Source of the DNA: Xanthomonas maliensis
Lineage (GTDB): Bacteria; Pseudomonadota; Gammaproteobacteria; Xanthomonadales; Xanthomonadaceae
Assembly (NCBI RefSeq): GCF_009192945.1
Contig: NZ_NSET01000071.1
Span: 1 to 44,019, forward strand
Direction of reading: 5' to 3'
DNA length: 44,019 nucleotides
The position numbers and the translations under genes were made by a program. Of this stretch, positions 17,575 to 26,363 are shown piece after piece. Positions within the stretch are counted from its first letter, which is position 1; the number at the start of each line of letters is the position of its first letter. Under the pieces are notes generated by a model. The model was not told the DNA's origin, did not search any database, and saw only the letters and a program-made list of their open reading frames with translations.

Positions 17575-18326
17575 GCGCCAGGTGCAGGACGCCGTGATGC
17601 GGTCGCGGTTCGACGCGACCGGCCCGCGCTACTGGTGGCCTGCGCGGGCACAGCGCCCATCGCATCGCGTAGCTGCTCGACATGGCCGGCGATCATCGTG
17701 CCGACCGTCTCGGCCACCGCACGGCTGCTCAGGCGCACGTCGAACAGCAATTCCACGGTGGCGTAGATCAAGTCGACCACGACGCGGCTGACCAGGCGCA
17801 ACTGGCGTGGGTCGGCGGCGGGAAAGAAGCCGGCCAACAGGCGCACTTGCGCCTTGGTGACCTGCGCATGCGACTCCAGCCGTACCTGTTGCAGCGCCGG
17901 CACGGCACGCAAAGCGCGCAGGATCCACACGCCACCTTCGGTGGCCTTGGTCACCCGATAGGTGTCCAGCACCAGGCCGGTCAATGCATGCTGCAACTGC
18001 TCGCGTGAGCCGGACATCGCCTGCGGCGTGATCCACTTGGGCACCAACACATTCTGCCGCTGCATCAGGCGCGTACCCAGCTCGGACAGCAAGGCGTACT
18101 TATTGGGGAAATAGCGATACAGCGCCGGCGGCGTCAGCCCCGCGTGCGCGCACACCAGATTGGTGGACAATCGCTCCACGCCGACATCGCCAAGCAACTG
18201 CGCGGTCACCGCCAGGATGTGCTCGTAGGTTTCGGTGGCCCGGTGCTGGGCGGGGACCTTGTTGGCGGTCAGGCGGGGCGCGGGCGCCTTGGCAGGGGCC
18301 TTGGGGCGGGACTTGGCCGTGGGCAT
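17571..18326 (-). CDS. TetR-family transcriptional regulator
   Basis: A 251-aa regulator. A lysine/proline-rich N-terminal extension precedes the TetR helix-turn-helix (about residues 25-80: TYEHILAVTAQLLGDVGVER, then ALYRYFPNKYALLSELG). The C-terminal ligand domain ends in a basic tail (RSRRTATASRRPAPGA). The ATG at 18326 is taken because upstream extension has no family similarity. Its TAG lies in the MITE end. It follows the aldehyde dehydrogenase gene on the same strand after 205 bp that hold its own promoter and operator candidates. It may control the catabolic operon, but the palindrome found here is not repeated at the operon promoter. Confidence 0.85.
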   Translation of the reverse strand: MPTAKSRPKAPAKAPAPRLTANKVPAQHRATETYEHILAVTAQLLGDVGVERLSTNLVCAHAGLTPPALYRYFPNKYALLSELGTRLMQRQNVLVPKWITPQAMSGSREQLQHALTGLVLDTYRVTKATEGGVWILRALRAVPALQQVRLESHAQVTKAQVRLLAGFFPAADPRQLRLVSRVVVDLIYATVELLFDVRLSSRAVAETVGTMIAGHVEQLRDAMGAVPAQATSSAGRSRRTATASRRPAPGA

Positions 18327-18449
18327 GGGCAGGGGAATCCTCGAACACTGGGTAAGGCGTCGGCCAGACCACTGCGACGATCGCGCGTGCCGATGCGCCG
18401 ACGCCCCGGCCACGCGACGTGATCGTCTGCAGCAGCACCCTGCCACCGC

Positions 18450-18496
18450 GCGGTCATGCCATGGCACGACCGCTGTTGCGCCATCGCCACATCATA
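18450..18496 (-). promoter_or_regulatory. Promoter and 24-bp palindromic operator candidate of the TetR gene
   Basis: On the minus strand a TATGAT -10 box (18491-18496) is followed 17 bases downstream by the palindrome 18450-18473: arms GCGGTC and GACCGC, one mismatched pair, and the perfect centre TGCCATGGCA. Length and position just after the expected start site fit TetR autorepression. No good -35 is visible at 16-18 bp. The same palindrome could instead form a hairpin at the end of the upstream operon. Confidence 0.45.
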
Positions 18497-18531
18497 CCCG
18501 CTGCGTGCTCGGCAATCCGTGCCGATGGGCG

Positions 18532-19977
18532 TCATCTGCGTGCCAGCCAGGCCGTCAGGGCGAGCGCCACACGCTGCTGCCAGGCCCGGTAAGGCGGAAA
18601 GAAGGCCTTGATCGTCAGCAGCCGCCCCCCGCGCAGCAGCGCGCGCTCATGCGAGAACGCCTTGAACCCGTGCTCGCCATGCCCATTGCCGATCCCGGAC
18701 GCACCGATACCGCCAAACGGCAGCCCGGTATGCACGAACTGCTGCAGGCAATGATTGACCACCGCACTGCCGGAGCTGGTCCGCGCCAACACCGTGTCCA
18801 CCAGTGCGCGATCCTCGCTCCACAGGTACAGCGCCAGCGGCTTGGGCGCGGCATCGAGCGTATCGAGCACCTGTTCGATGCGTTCGAACTCGATCACCGG
18901 CAGCACCGGGCCGAAGATCTCCTCCTGCGCCAGCCGCGTCTGCGGCGGTACCTGCGCCAGCAGCGTCGGCGCCACGAAACGCTGTGCGGTATCGTGCTCG
19001 CCACCGACCAGCAGCTCGGCACCGGCCGCGCGCGCCTCGTCGATCAGCGCGGCAAGACGCGCAGCATGCGCTGGATGAATCATGCGCGTCAGGTCCGGAC
19101 TGGCCGCCACTGCCTGTGGCGTATCCCCGTAACGCTGTGCCAGTAGCGCGCGGCAATGCGCCAGCAGCAGCGCCCGGACATCGCGGTGCACGAACAAGGT
19201 GTCCGGAGCGATGCAGGTCTGCCCGGCATTGACCAGCTTGCCCCAGACGATCACCTCGGCGGCACGGCGCAGGTCGGCGCGCTTGTCGACAATGACCGGC
19301 GACTTGCCACCCAGCTCCAGCGTCACCGGAATCAGTTGCCGCGCCGCTGCCGCCATCACCTGGCGCCCAACCGCGGTCGAGCCGGTGAAGAAAATATGAT
19401 CGAACGAGCACTCCAGCAGCGCCTGCGCCGTGGCGACGGCGCCCTGCACCAGGGCCACCTCGCTGCGCGCGAATGCCTCCTCGAGCACCGCCTGCAGCAC
19501 GGCATTGACCTGCGGGGTGAACTCGGACGGTTTGACGATGACGGTGTTGCCGGCTGCCAGTGCCGAGACCAACGGACCCAGGACGGTGGCCACCGGGTAG
19601 TTCCAGGGGCCGATGATCAGACAGCGCCCCTTGGGCTGAAACGTCACCCGCGCGCGCGTGCCCAGGGTCAGCAAGGTGGGCGCTACCTTGCGGGGACGCA
19701 TCCAGCGCGGCAGCCGTGCGATCGCGGTGGCGATCTCGTCCACCACCGGCAGTATTTCGGTCAGTTCCACTTCCAGCGCGGGCTTGCCGAGGTCGGCGGC
19801 GAAGGCGGCATACAGCGCCTGCCGGCGCGCCAGCAAGGCACGACGCAGCGCACGCAGGCGGGCGATGCGCTGCTCGGCGGTGGAGCGCCGCCAGGCGAGC
19901 GCGGTGGCCTGTTGCGCGGCAAACAGCGTGGCAATCGTCGCCGCTGCGGTGTCGCCGACCTGGGCTTCAACTGACAC
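18532..19977 (-). CDS. Aldehyde dehydrogenase (ALDH3 / coniferyl-aldehyde-dehydrogenase-like)
   Basis: A 481-aa NAD(P)-dependent aldehyde dehydrogenase of the compact ALDH3-like type. It has IIGPWNYP (122-128), FTGSTAVGRQV (cofactor loop), catalytic Glu221 in TLELGGKSP, catalytic Cys255 in NAGQTCIAPD, and PFGGIGASGIG. The closest named type by motif is coniferyl aldehyde dehydrogenase; medium-chain or sugar-derived aldehydes are possible. The first codons overlap the end of the MFS-SDR gene by 11 bp, and a GGGAG precedes the start. It is the last gene of the cluster and probably oxidises the aldehyde that the aldolase or SDR produces (inference). Confidence 0.9.
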   Translation of the reverse strand: MSVEAQVGDTAAATIATLFAAQQATALAWRRSTAEQRIARLRALRRALLARRQALYAAFAADLGKPALEVELTEILPVVDEIATAIARLPRWMRPRKVAPTLLTLGTRARVTFQPKGRCLIIGPWNYPVATVLGPLVSALAAGNTVIVKPSEFTPQVNAVLQAVLEEAFARSEVALVQGAVATAQALLECSFDHIFFTGSTAVGRQVMAAAARQLIPVTLELGGKSPVIVDKRADLRRAAEVIVWGKLVNAGQTCIAPDTLFVHRDVRALLLAHCRALLAQRYGDTPQAVAASPDLTRMIHPAHAARLAALIDEARAAGAELLVGGEHDTAQRFVAPTLLAQVPPQTRLAQEEIFGPVLPVIEFERIEQVLDTLDAAPKPLALYLWSEDRALVDTVLARTSSGSAVVNHCLQQFVHTGLPFGGIGASGIGNGHGEHGFKAFSHERALLRGGRLLTIKAFFPPYRAWQQRVALALTAWLARR

Positions 19978-21931
19978 GCTGCAACTCCCGACGCTGGATC
20001 CACTGGGTCAGCGATTTTGGCAGCCACTGCGCCAATCGCACCAGCGCGCTGGTGCTGGCGGGAAAGCGATAGTCGTCGCGGCGTTGGCGAATCGCCCGCA
20101 GGATGTGCTCCACCGCTGCCTCCTCGCTGATCTGCCCAAGGGCCGGCATGCCATCGTCGCGGCTGGCTTCGGTATCGACGAAGCCCGGATAGAGGCTGAC
20201 GAAACGAATGCCATGGCCGGCGAATTCGATCCGACAGGTATCGAACAGCAGCCGCAGCGCGCCCTTGGCCGCCGAGTACGGCCCCTGCAGCGCCACCCCG
20301 ACAAAGCCCGCCAGTGAATTGGTCTGCACCACCATCCCGTCCTGCTGCGCCAGCATCTGCCTGAGCACCGGGAACAGGTAATGCACCACGGTGTCGTAGT
20401 TGCTGCGCATGCACGCGGTAACGTCGCGCGCCTGCAGCTGTTGCAGGTGCAGCGCCGGTGCACCACCGACATTGAGCACTGCCAGATCGATACGTCCGAA
20501 GCGGGCAATACAGTCCTGCACCACGGCCTGTGCGGCATCGGCGTCCTGCGCATCGGCGGCCAGCGCCAGGCAGCGGCCGCCATCGCGTTCGATCTGTGCG
20601 GCAAGTGCCTGCAGTCGGTCGGCCCGGCGCGCCGTCAGCGCCAGCACGGCGCCTTCTTCGGCCAGGCGCAGCGCCAACGCACGGCCGATGCCCGAGGAGG
20701 CGCCGACGATCAGCACCACCTTGCCGGCATGCGACTCGGCCGGCATCGGCGCGGAACGGCGTTGCATGCGCCCGGCGCAGACCGCCAGCACCGTCGAGGC
20801 CAGCGCGAAACCGAGGCTGACCAGCGGCACCGGTGCCGGGTCATCGTTGTGCAGCAGCAGCGATGCCAACAGTGGACCGCAGGCCGAACCAATCAGCTGC
20901 GCCGCCGGCACCAGCACCGCCACCCGGCCCTGGCCATCGGCACGAAACGCCAGGCCGACATGGAACGGCACCAGAAACATCCAGGCGAATCCGAACACGA
21001 TGCAGATCGCGGCGAACTCCAGCGCCGACCCGCCGTGCGCACGGTACATCGCCACCGCCGCCAGTCCCAGCACGCCGCCGCCCACCGCCAGGGTGGTCGA
21101 GGTGCCCAAGCGGCGTACCCACCAGATCGCCGCCAGTCCGCCGGCGATCTGCGCCCCCAACGCCAGCGAGGTCTGCAACTGCGCCGCATGCGCGTCCAGC
21201 CCGGCGCGCATGCCCAGCGGTTCCAGGTAGGCCCACAGCGCGCCGATCGCGGCCATCTGCAGGAACGCGACCGCCAACGGCGACAGCGTCGACAAGGACC
21301 ATCGCGGGGTGCCCGCTGCACTGGCGGCCGGCACCATCGGTGCGTGAGCGGGCAGCCGGTACGCCAGCGGTGCCACCAGCAGGCTGATCGCCGCCAGCGC
21401 CACGAATCCGCCTTGCCAGCCGGTGCGCGGCAGCACCAGCAGGAACATGACCGCTGCCAAGACGATCTGCAGCACCGTCTGCGCCACCATGAAGATCGCC
21501 GTGACCCGGTCCGGCTTGGCAGCGCGCACGATGCTGACGGTGGCGACCCACATCAACACGCCCTCGGCCAGTCCTGCCGCTGCGCGCAGGCCGACGAAAG
21601 CGCCGTCGCCGACCGCACGCAGCGTCGCTAGGTCGAGCAAGGCCACCGCGATTGCGGCGCAGACAGCGACCGGGCGTTGCCAGGTCTTGGGCAGCAGCGC
21701 ATCGCCCAGCACCACGCCCAGCCCGAGGGCGACGATCTCGCACATCGCCACCATGCCCACGCCGGCCAGGCTGATGACGTGCTGGTCGACCAGCGCGCCC
21801 AGCACGATCGGCTGCACGCCCAGGATCAGCAGCGCGATCGAGCCGATCGCCAGCGCTGCAGCCAACGGCGGTTCGGCCGCGGTCGCGCGCGCCAGCGGAG
21901 CGGATAGCGATGAGGCGTGCGTGGCGCGCAT
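19967..21931 (-). CDS. MFS transporter fused to a short-chain dehydrogenase/reductase
   Basis: A 654-aa single open frame with two complete modules. Residues about 20-390 form a polytopic MFS-like membrane domain of roughly 12 hydrophobic segments (for example SIALLILGVQPIVLGALV and IVLAAVMFLLVLP). After a short arginine-containing linker, residues about 400-654 are a classical SDR: cofactor motif GASSGIG (about 409-415), LNVGGAP in place of NNAG, active Ser in QTNSLAGF, and Tyr552-xxx-Lys556 in GPYSAAKGA. All catalytic residues are present, so the dehydrogenase should be active on the cytoplasmic face. It starts 9 bp after the pseudo-aldolase gene and overlaps the ALDH gene. It could couple import or export of a metabolite to its oxidation or reduction. 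Confidence 0.88.
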   Translation of the reverse strand: MRATHASSLSAPLARATAAEPPLAAALAIGSIALLILGVQPIVLGALVDQHVISLAGVGMVAMCEIVALGLGVVLGDALLPKTWQRPVAVCAAIAVALLDLATLRAVGDGAFVGLRAAAGLAEGVLMWVATVSIVRAAKPDRVTAIFMVAQTVLQIVLAAVMFLLVLPRTGWQGGFVALAAISLLVAPLAYRLPAHAPMVPAASAAGTPRWSLSTLSPLAVAFLQMAAIGALWAYLEPLGMRAGLDAHAAQLQTSLALGAQIAGGLAAIWWVRRLGTSTTLAVGGGVLGLAAVAMYRAHGGSALEFAAICIVFGFAWMFLVPFHVGLAFRADGQGRVAVLVPAAQLIGSACGPLLASLLLHNDDPAPVPLVSLGFALASTVLAVCAGRMQRRSAPMPAESHAGKVVLIVGASSGIGRALALRLAEEGAVLALTARRADRLQALAAQIERDGGRCLALAADAQDADAAQAVVQDCIARFGRIDLAVLNVGGAPALHLQQLQARDVTACMRSNYDTVVHYLFPVLRQMLAQQDGMVVQTNSLAGFVGVALQGPYSAAKGALRLLFDTCRIEFAGHGIRFVSLYPGFVDTEASRDDGMPALGQISEEAAVEHILRAIRQRRDDYRFPASTSALVRLAQWLPKSLTQWIQRRELQRVS

Positions 21932-21940
21932 GTCAGGCTC

Positions 21941-22582
21941 TCAATAGGAAGTGCTTTCGACCGGCAGCTCGCCGCTGGCGAAGGCCGCCACCGCGCGCCG
22001 CTGGTCCTTGCGCAGGCGCCCGTTGGCGATGCGGCGCACCCACCATGGCAGCACACCCGTCGGCGCGCCGGTGGCCGCGGCCAGCACATAGGCCTTGGCG
22101 CATTTTTCGAAGAGCTCGATATTCAAGGCCAGCCGCCGGGCACTGGTGGCCACGCACAGCGGCCGCCCCGCCACCAGCACCGCATTGCCCACCGCGCCGG
22201 CAAGCGCCGCGGCCGCCGCGTCCAACGCGGTCGGCGCGGGCATCGGCCCCAGGTGTCGCGCCTGCTCATCGAACACCTGTGGGAGCAGGCCACCCACCTC
22301 GACCAGGCAATGGCCGAAGACACCGGCCGACCACGCGACCGCACCGACATCGCCACGCTGCGCATAGACCTGCGCATGCAGGCGGAAGGGCGCGTGCAGC
22401 GCAGCGCTGTCGCGCCAGTCCAGCAGCTGTGGCGAGGCTGCAGTTGTCCCGCCAACCCACATCGTCGTCGCACCCGGGCAACGCAGCGACAAGGCCGCCG
22501 CGTCGTCGCCGAGCAAGTGTTTGGCCTGCAGGCGTTCGCGGGTCTGCAGCCAGGTATCGCGCAAGGTCTCCACGGTGTTCAT
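21941..22582 (-). CDS. Class II aldolase/adducin-fold protein lacking all metal ligands
   Basis: A 213-aa protein alignable with the 226-aa aldolase of the same cluster (LHAQV, DVG and NA-L landmarks, constant offsets). The four metal-site residues of that enzyme are replaced here: Glu76 by Pro65, His95 by Trp84, His97 by Ala86 and His159 by Arg140. The N-terminal half is intact in length (TLRDTWLQTRERLQA). It is therefore probably a non-catalytic partner or a binding protein rather than a lyase. The ATG at 22582 lies 4 bp after the aminotransferase stop; an in-frame ATG at 22606 lies inside that gene. Confidence 0.75.
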   Translation of the reverse strand: MNTVETLRDTWLQTRERLQAKHLLGDDAAALSLRCPGATTMWVGGTTAASPQLLDWRDSAALHAPFRLHAQVYAQRGDVGAVAWSAGVFGHCLVEVGGLLPQVFDEQARHLGPMPAPTALDAAAAALAGAVGNAVLVAGRPLCVATSARRLALNIELFEKCAKAYVLAAATGAPTGVLPWWVRRIANGRLRKDQRRAVAAFASGELPVESTSY

Positions 22583-22586
22583 CGGC

Positions 22587-24050
22587 TCAGACCAGCGCGA
22601 AGACATCGTCGAAACGGTTCAAGGCCTCGTCGATCACCGCATCGGTATCGGCCATGCTGGTGTAGATGCGGCTGCCGGCCAGGGTAATCAGGCCATGCGC
22701 CGAATACGCCGCACCCATCTCTTCCATCATGTGCTTGCGTGCCTTGGCCTCGTTGCGTGCGCGCCACAGCTTGTACAGGTTGCCGGTATCCAATAGCAAC
22801 ACGCCGGAGGTCTGCAGGTGCACGATCGAACCCATGTTGTAGACCACGTAGGGCAGGCCACGGCGCTGGATGATCGCCTCCAGGCCCGCGCGCAGACGAT
22901 CGCCGGCGCGACCGGCACGGCCGGCAGCATCGTTCTGCTGTGCCTCCAGCAAGGCGTAGTAACCGGCCACGCAGGACAGCGGGTTGGCCGACAGCGTGCC
23001 GCCGACGAAGGCGCGCCGCGCCGTCGTGCCGATGCCGCCCACCAGACTCATCATCACCTCACGGCGGCCACCGATCGCCCCGGCCATCGGGTAGCCGCCA
23101 GCCAGGCACTTGCCCAGCACGGTGATATCCGGCGCAACGCCGAAGTAGCCTTGCGCACCACCGGGACCCAGCCGGAAACCGGTGACCACTTCGTCGAAGA
23201 TCAACAGCGCACCAAACTCGTCGCACAGCGCGCGCACCTGGCGGTTGTAGTCCGGATGCACCGGACGGGTTCCGCTCTCCGGGCCCAAGGGCTCCAGCAG
23301 CACCGCCGCGGTACCGCCGCGCAGGCGATTGAATTGCAGTTTGCGGCGCAGCGCGTCCAGATCGTTGGGCAGGCATTCCTGGGTATGCGCGGTGGCGCCG
23401 CGCGGAATACCGATCGCCTCCATGCGCCCGGTGCCGGGCAGGCGCATGCCGTACACCAACTGATCGCTCCAGCCGTGATACGCGCCGCCGATCTTGATGA
23501 TCCAGCGCTTGCGGGTATAGGTGCGCGCCAAGCGCACCGCGCCCATCACCGCCTCGGTGCCCGAGCCGAGCAGGCGCACCATCTCCACCGCCGGCATGCT
23601 GGCGCAGACCAGCTCGGCCAGCTTGACCTCGTATTCGTGCAGCAGTCCGGTCACCGGTCCGCACTGGTCCAGCACCTCGTTGACGCGGGCACGCAACGCC
23701 GGGGGATTGGAGCCGAGCAAGGTGGGGCCGCCGGCCTGCAGGAAGTCGATATAGCGATTGTCGTCGACGTCGGTCAGATAGGCGCCATCGGCGCTGCGCA
23801 TCGCCAGCGAGAATGGGTAATTGAACGCCAGGTTGTGCTGCACGCCGCCGGGAATCACCCGTTGCGCTGCTTCGCCCAGCTGCTTGGAGCCTTGGCAGCG
23901 CTGCTCGAAGTAGCGCATCACCTTGTCCATGCCCTCGCGCCGGATCGGCCGCATCGGTTGCTTGACCAGTGCGTCGAAGTGGCGATACAGCTGGTCCACG
24001 TCGGGCCATTGCGAAATCGCGGAAGTCACGCTCATCGTCGGTGTCATCAT
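22587..24050 (-). CDS. Class III PLP-dependent aminotransferase (glutamate-1-semialdehyde-aminomutase-like)
   Basis: A 487-aa fold-type I PLP enzyme of class III. Landmarks are GSGTEAVMGAVRLAR (phosphate site), GAYHGWSDQ, IFDEVVTGFRLG (cofactor Asp) and LGKCLAGGYPMAGAIGG with the PLP lysine Lys314. It is longer at the N-terminus than HemL (about 60 residues before the GGVQHN motif), so this is a pathway-specific relative and not the haem enzyme. The ATG overlaps the aldolase stop (ATGATGA). Acting next to an aldolase and a kinase, it probably aminates or isomerises an amino group on a carbonyl intermediate. The substrate is unknown. Confidence 0.88.
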   Translation of the reverse strand: MMTPTMSVTSAISQWPDVDQLYRHFDALVKQPMRPIRREGMDKVMRYFEQRCQGSKQLGEAAQRVIPGGVQHNLAFNYPFSLAMRSADGAYLTDVDDNRYIDFLQAGGPTLLGSNPPALRARVNEVLDQCGPVTGLLHEYEVKLAELVCASMPAVEMVRLLGSGTEAVMGAVRLARTYTRKRWIIKIGGAYHGWSDQLVYGMRLPGTGRMEAIGIPRGATAHTQECLPNDLDALRRKLQFNRLRGGTAAVLLEPLGPESGTRPVHPDYNRQVRALCDEFGALLIFDEVVTGFRLGPGGAQGYFGVAPDITVLGKCLAGGYPMAGAIGGRREVMMSLVGGIGTTARRAFVGGTLSANPLSCVAGYYALLEAQQNDAAGRAGRAGDRLRAGLEAIIQRRGLPYVVYNMGSIVHLQTSGVLLLDTGNLYKLWRARNEAKARKHMMEEMGAAYSAHGLITLAGSRIYTSMADTDAVIDEALNRFDDVFALV

Positions 24051-24727
24051 GTCTTGGAAAGAAGGGACGCGCCGGACGCGTGCCGGCTGGAATCCAGCGC
24101 GCTCAGCACCCGCTGCAGGCCGGCGACGGCGCTGGGATCGCGGGTCGCGCGCGCCTGGATCTGCGCCAGCAAATGGTTGCGCGCGACCAGCTCCAATGCC
24201 TCGACCACCGCCACGGCGGCCTCCAGGTCGGCGCCGCAGCACACCACGCCGTGGTTGCGCATCAGATAGGCATTGACGCTGGGCCGCAGCTGCCGCGCCA
24301 GCAACCATGCCAAGACGCCGGTGCCCGACGGCATGTAGCCGGCAATCGGAATCGTGGCGCCGAGCAACCGACGCAGCGCCGGTTGCGCGACATCCAATGG
24401 CGCACCCAGCAAAGTGCAGGCACTGGCGATCGGCTGGTGCGTATGGATGCTGCAGCCCACGTCCGGGCGCCGGCGCATCACCTGCGCGTGCAGACCGGTT
24501 TCCACCGACGGCGTGCGCGCGCCTTCGAGCTGGTGCAGGTCCCTGGTGCGGACGATGCAGATATCCTCGGCTTGCATGCTCAGGTAGTCGATCGCCGACG
24601 GAGTAACCGCGAAGCACTCGGCGTCGATGCGCAGGGCGACATTGCCACCGGTGCCGGCCAGATAACCGCGGCGCGACAGCTCGACGCACAGCGCGACCAC
24701 GCGCTGGCGCTGCTCACGGGCAAACAT
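24047..24727 (-). CDS. Class II aldolase/adducin family protein (active-site complete)
   Basis: A 226-aa zinc aldolase of the fuculose-phosphate/ribulose-phosphate epimerase fold. Metal ligands expected from the family are all present: Glu76 (SVETGLH), His95 and His97 (SIHTHQP), and His159 (MRNHGVV). The glycine-rich GTGGNVALR near residue 26 is the phosphate-binding loop. It should cleave or form a C-C bond in a phosphorylated ketose or act on a related sugar phosphate. The start overlaps the FGGY kinase stop by 14 bp and the end overlaps the aminotransferase start, consistent with a kinase-then-aldolase order. Epimerase or decarboxylase chemistry is possible in this family. Confidence 0.88.
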   Translation of the reverse strand: MFAREQRQRVVALCVELSRRGYLAGTGGNVALRIDAECFAVTPSAIDYLSMQAEDICIVRTRDLHQLEGARTPSVETGLHAQVMRRRPDVGCSIHTHQPIASACTLLGAPLDVAQPALRRLLGATIPIAGYMPSGTGVLAWLLARQLRPSVNAYLMRNHGVVCCGADLEAAVAVVEALELVARNHLLAQIQARATRDPSAVAGLQRVLSALDSSRHASGASLLSKT

Positions 24728-26363
24728 GTGCGGCGACCTCCGGGGCGGGGACAGGCGTGGAGGGATTCAAGCGTCGATAGATCGGCGCCAGCGTGCGCTG
24801 CAAGTCCTTGAACACCGCATAGCGATCGTCATACAGCGCACGCGTGCCCGCATCCGGCTCATAGACCCGGCGTGGGCGCTGCAGCGTGGCCAGATCGCCG
24901 AAGCCGAGCCGGCCCAGGCCAACCCCGGCGATGAAGGCCGCGCCGATCGCATTGGCCTGGATCGGGTTGTGCAGCTGGCGAATCGGCCGGCCGCTGACGT
25001 CGGCGATGATCTGGCACCACAGATCCGACTGCGCACCGCCGCCGACCGCGGCGATCGTGCCCGGGTCGCGACCGAGCAGGCGTGCGAACGGCTCCATCAT
25101 CCAGCGGGTGTTGAATGCGACGCCCTCCATGACCGCGCGGATCATGTCCTCGCGACTGTGCATCAGCGAGAGATTGACCAGCCCGGCCCGCAAACTGGGG
25201 TCTTCCACCGGCGTACGTTCGCCGAACAGCCACGGCATATAGATCAGCCCGTTGGCCCCGGCCGGCACGCGTGCGGCGATCCGGTTGAGCACCTCGTAGA
25301 CGTCTGGCCGCTCCTCGTCGCTGAGCAGCTCATCGGCATGGAACAGGATGCGGTCGCGCAGGAAGGATAGATTGGCGCCGGCGGTGGTCTGCAAGGCGAT
25401 CGCCAGGTAGCGCCCCTCCACCGCACACGGCACCGCGGCAATCGCGCTGCGCACGTCGGTCTTCATGCGCGGCACATGCGCGCCCAGCCACGAGGACGTG
25501 CCCAGGTAGAGGTGCGCGGCGTGATCCTCCACCGCCGCGGCCACCGCCACTGCCGAGGTGTCGATCGCCCCGGCCACCACCACGGTCTGCGGCGACAGCC
25601 CGAGCGCTGCGGCCACCTGCGGCAGCAGCGGCCCCAGCACGGCGGTGGACGGCACCAGGTCCGGCAGCTTGTCGCGCTCCACGCCGACCATGTGCAACAG
25701 GCCCGCGTCGTAGCGAATGCAGTGCGGGTCGCGATTGTCGGTGACCCAGGTGGTCAGCATCGAATCGGGTGTTGCGCAGAACCGGCCGGTCAGGCGCAGG
25801 TTCATGTAATCGAGCACATTGAGGAATTTGTAGGTGCGTCGATAGCGCTCGGGCTGGTGGTCGCGCAGATAGGCGATATGGCCGGCGCAATCCTTGCCGC
25901 TGCGTGCCGGCGCGCCACCGCTCAGGCGCAGCCACTGCAGCAATCGGAGCGGCGCATAGCCACCGACATTGAGCCAGCGTCCGCGCAAACGGCGGGCGAT
26001 TGCCGCCTGGCCGCGCATGTCCAGCCACAGCAAGGCGCGTCCGATCGCCTCGCCGTTGCGATCCACGCAGACGGTGCCCTCGCCCTGGGTCGAGCAGCAC
26101 ACCGCCACCACGCGCTGGCGAAACGCCGCATCGCCCTGCACGACCGCCGAGGCTGTGGCGATGAAGGCGTCCCACCAGGCATGCGGGTCCTGCTCGGCGC
26201 CCACACCGTGTACATGCAGCTGCACCGGTTCGAATGCCCAGGCGACTACCTTGCCGTCCAGGGTGACCAGTGCGCATTTACAGCCGGAGGTTCCCAGGTC
26301 CACCGCCAGCACCAGCGGCGCATTGCCGCCGGTGTCGTCTGCGAGCGTTTGCGTGCGCATCAT
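24714..26363 (-). CDS. FGGY-family carbohydrate kinase
   Basis: A 549-aa sugar kinase. The N-terminal phosphate loop is LAVDLGTSGCKCALV; the second FGGY signature is IAAVGGGAQSDLWCQIIADV near residue 430. Length is somewhat above xylulokinase (about 490-500). It resembles xylulokinase-like proteins of unassigned substrate. Start ATG overlaps the porin stop (ATGA); a second in-frame ATG follows at 26360. Its place before a zinc aldolase suggests it phosphorylates a ketose or polyol that the aldolase then splits. Plain xylulokinase for the xylan pathway is an alternative, but it is bound into a different operon. Confidence 0.88.
   Translation of the reverse strand: MMRTQTLADDTGGNAPLVLAVDLGTSGCKCALVTLDGKVVAWAFEPVQLHVHGVGAEQDPHAWWDAFIATASAVVQGDAAFRQRVVAVCCSTQGEGTVCVDRNGEAIGRALLWLDMRGQAAIARRLRGRWLNVGGYAPLRLLQWLRLSGGAPARSGKDCAGHIAYLRDHQPERYRRTYKFLNVLDYMNLRLTGRFCATPDSMLTTWVTDNRDPHCIRYDAGLLHMVGVERDKLPDLVPSTAVLGPLLPQVAAALGLSPQTVVVAGAIDTSAVAVAAAVEDHAAHLYLGTSSWLGAHVPRMKTDVRSAIAAVPCAVEGRYLAIALQTTAGANLSFLRDRILFHADELLSDEERPDVYEVLNRIAARVPAGANGLIYMPWLFGERTPVEDPSLRAGLVNLSLMHSREDMIRAVMEGVAFNTRWMMEPFARLLGRDPGTIAAVGGGAQSDLWCQIIADVSGRPIRQLHNPIQANAIGAAFIAGVGLGRLGFGDLATLQRPRRVYEPDAGTRALYDDRYAVFKDLQRTLAPIYRRLNPSTPVPAPEVAAHVCP

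Noticed and set aside
22587..24050. Aminotransferase as HemL (glutamate-1-semialdehyde aminomutase)
   Set aside because: It has a longer N-terminus and sits inside a kinase/aldolase/SDR operon, not with haem genes.
24714..26363. FGGY kinase as the xylulokinase of the xylan pathway
   Set aside because: It is translationally coupled to a porin and an aldolase in a separate operon without a xyl-box; an independent substrate is more likely.
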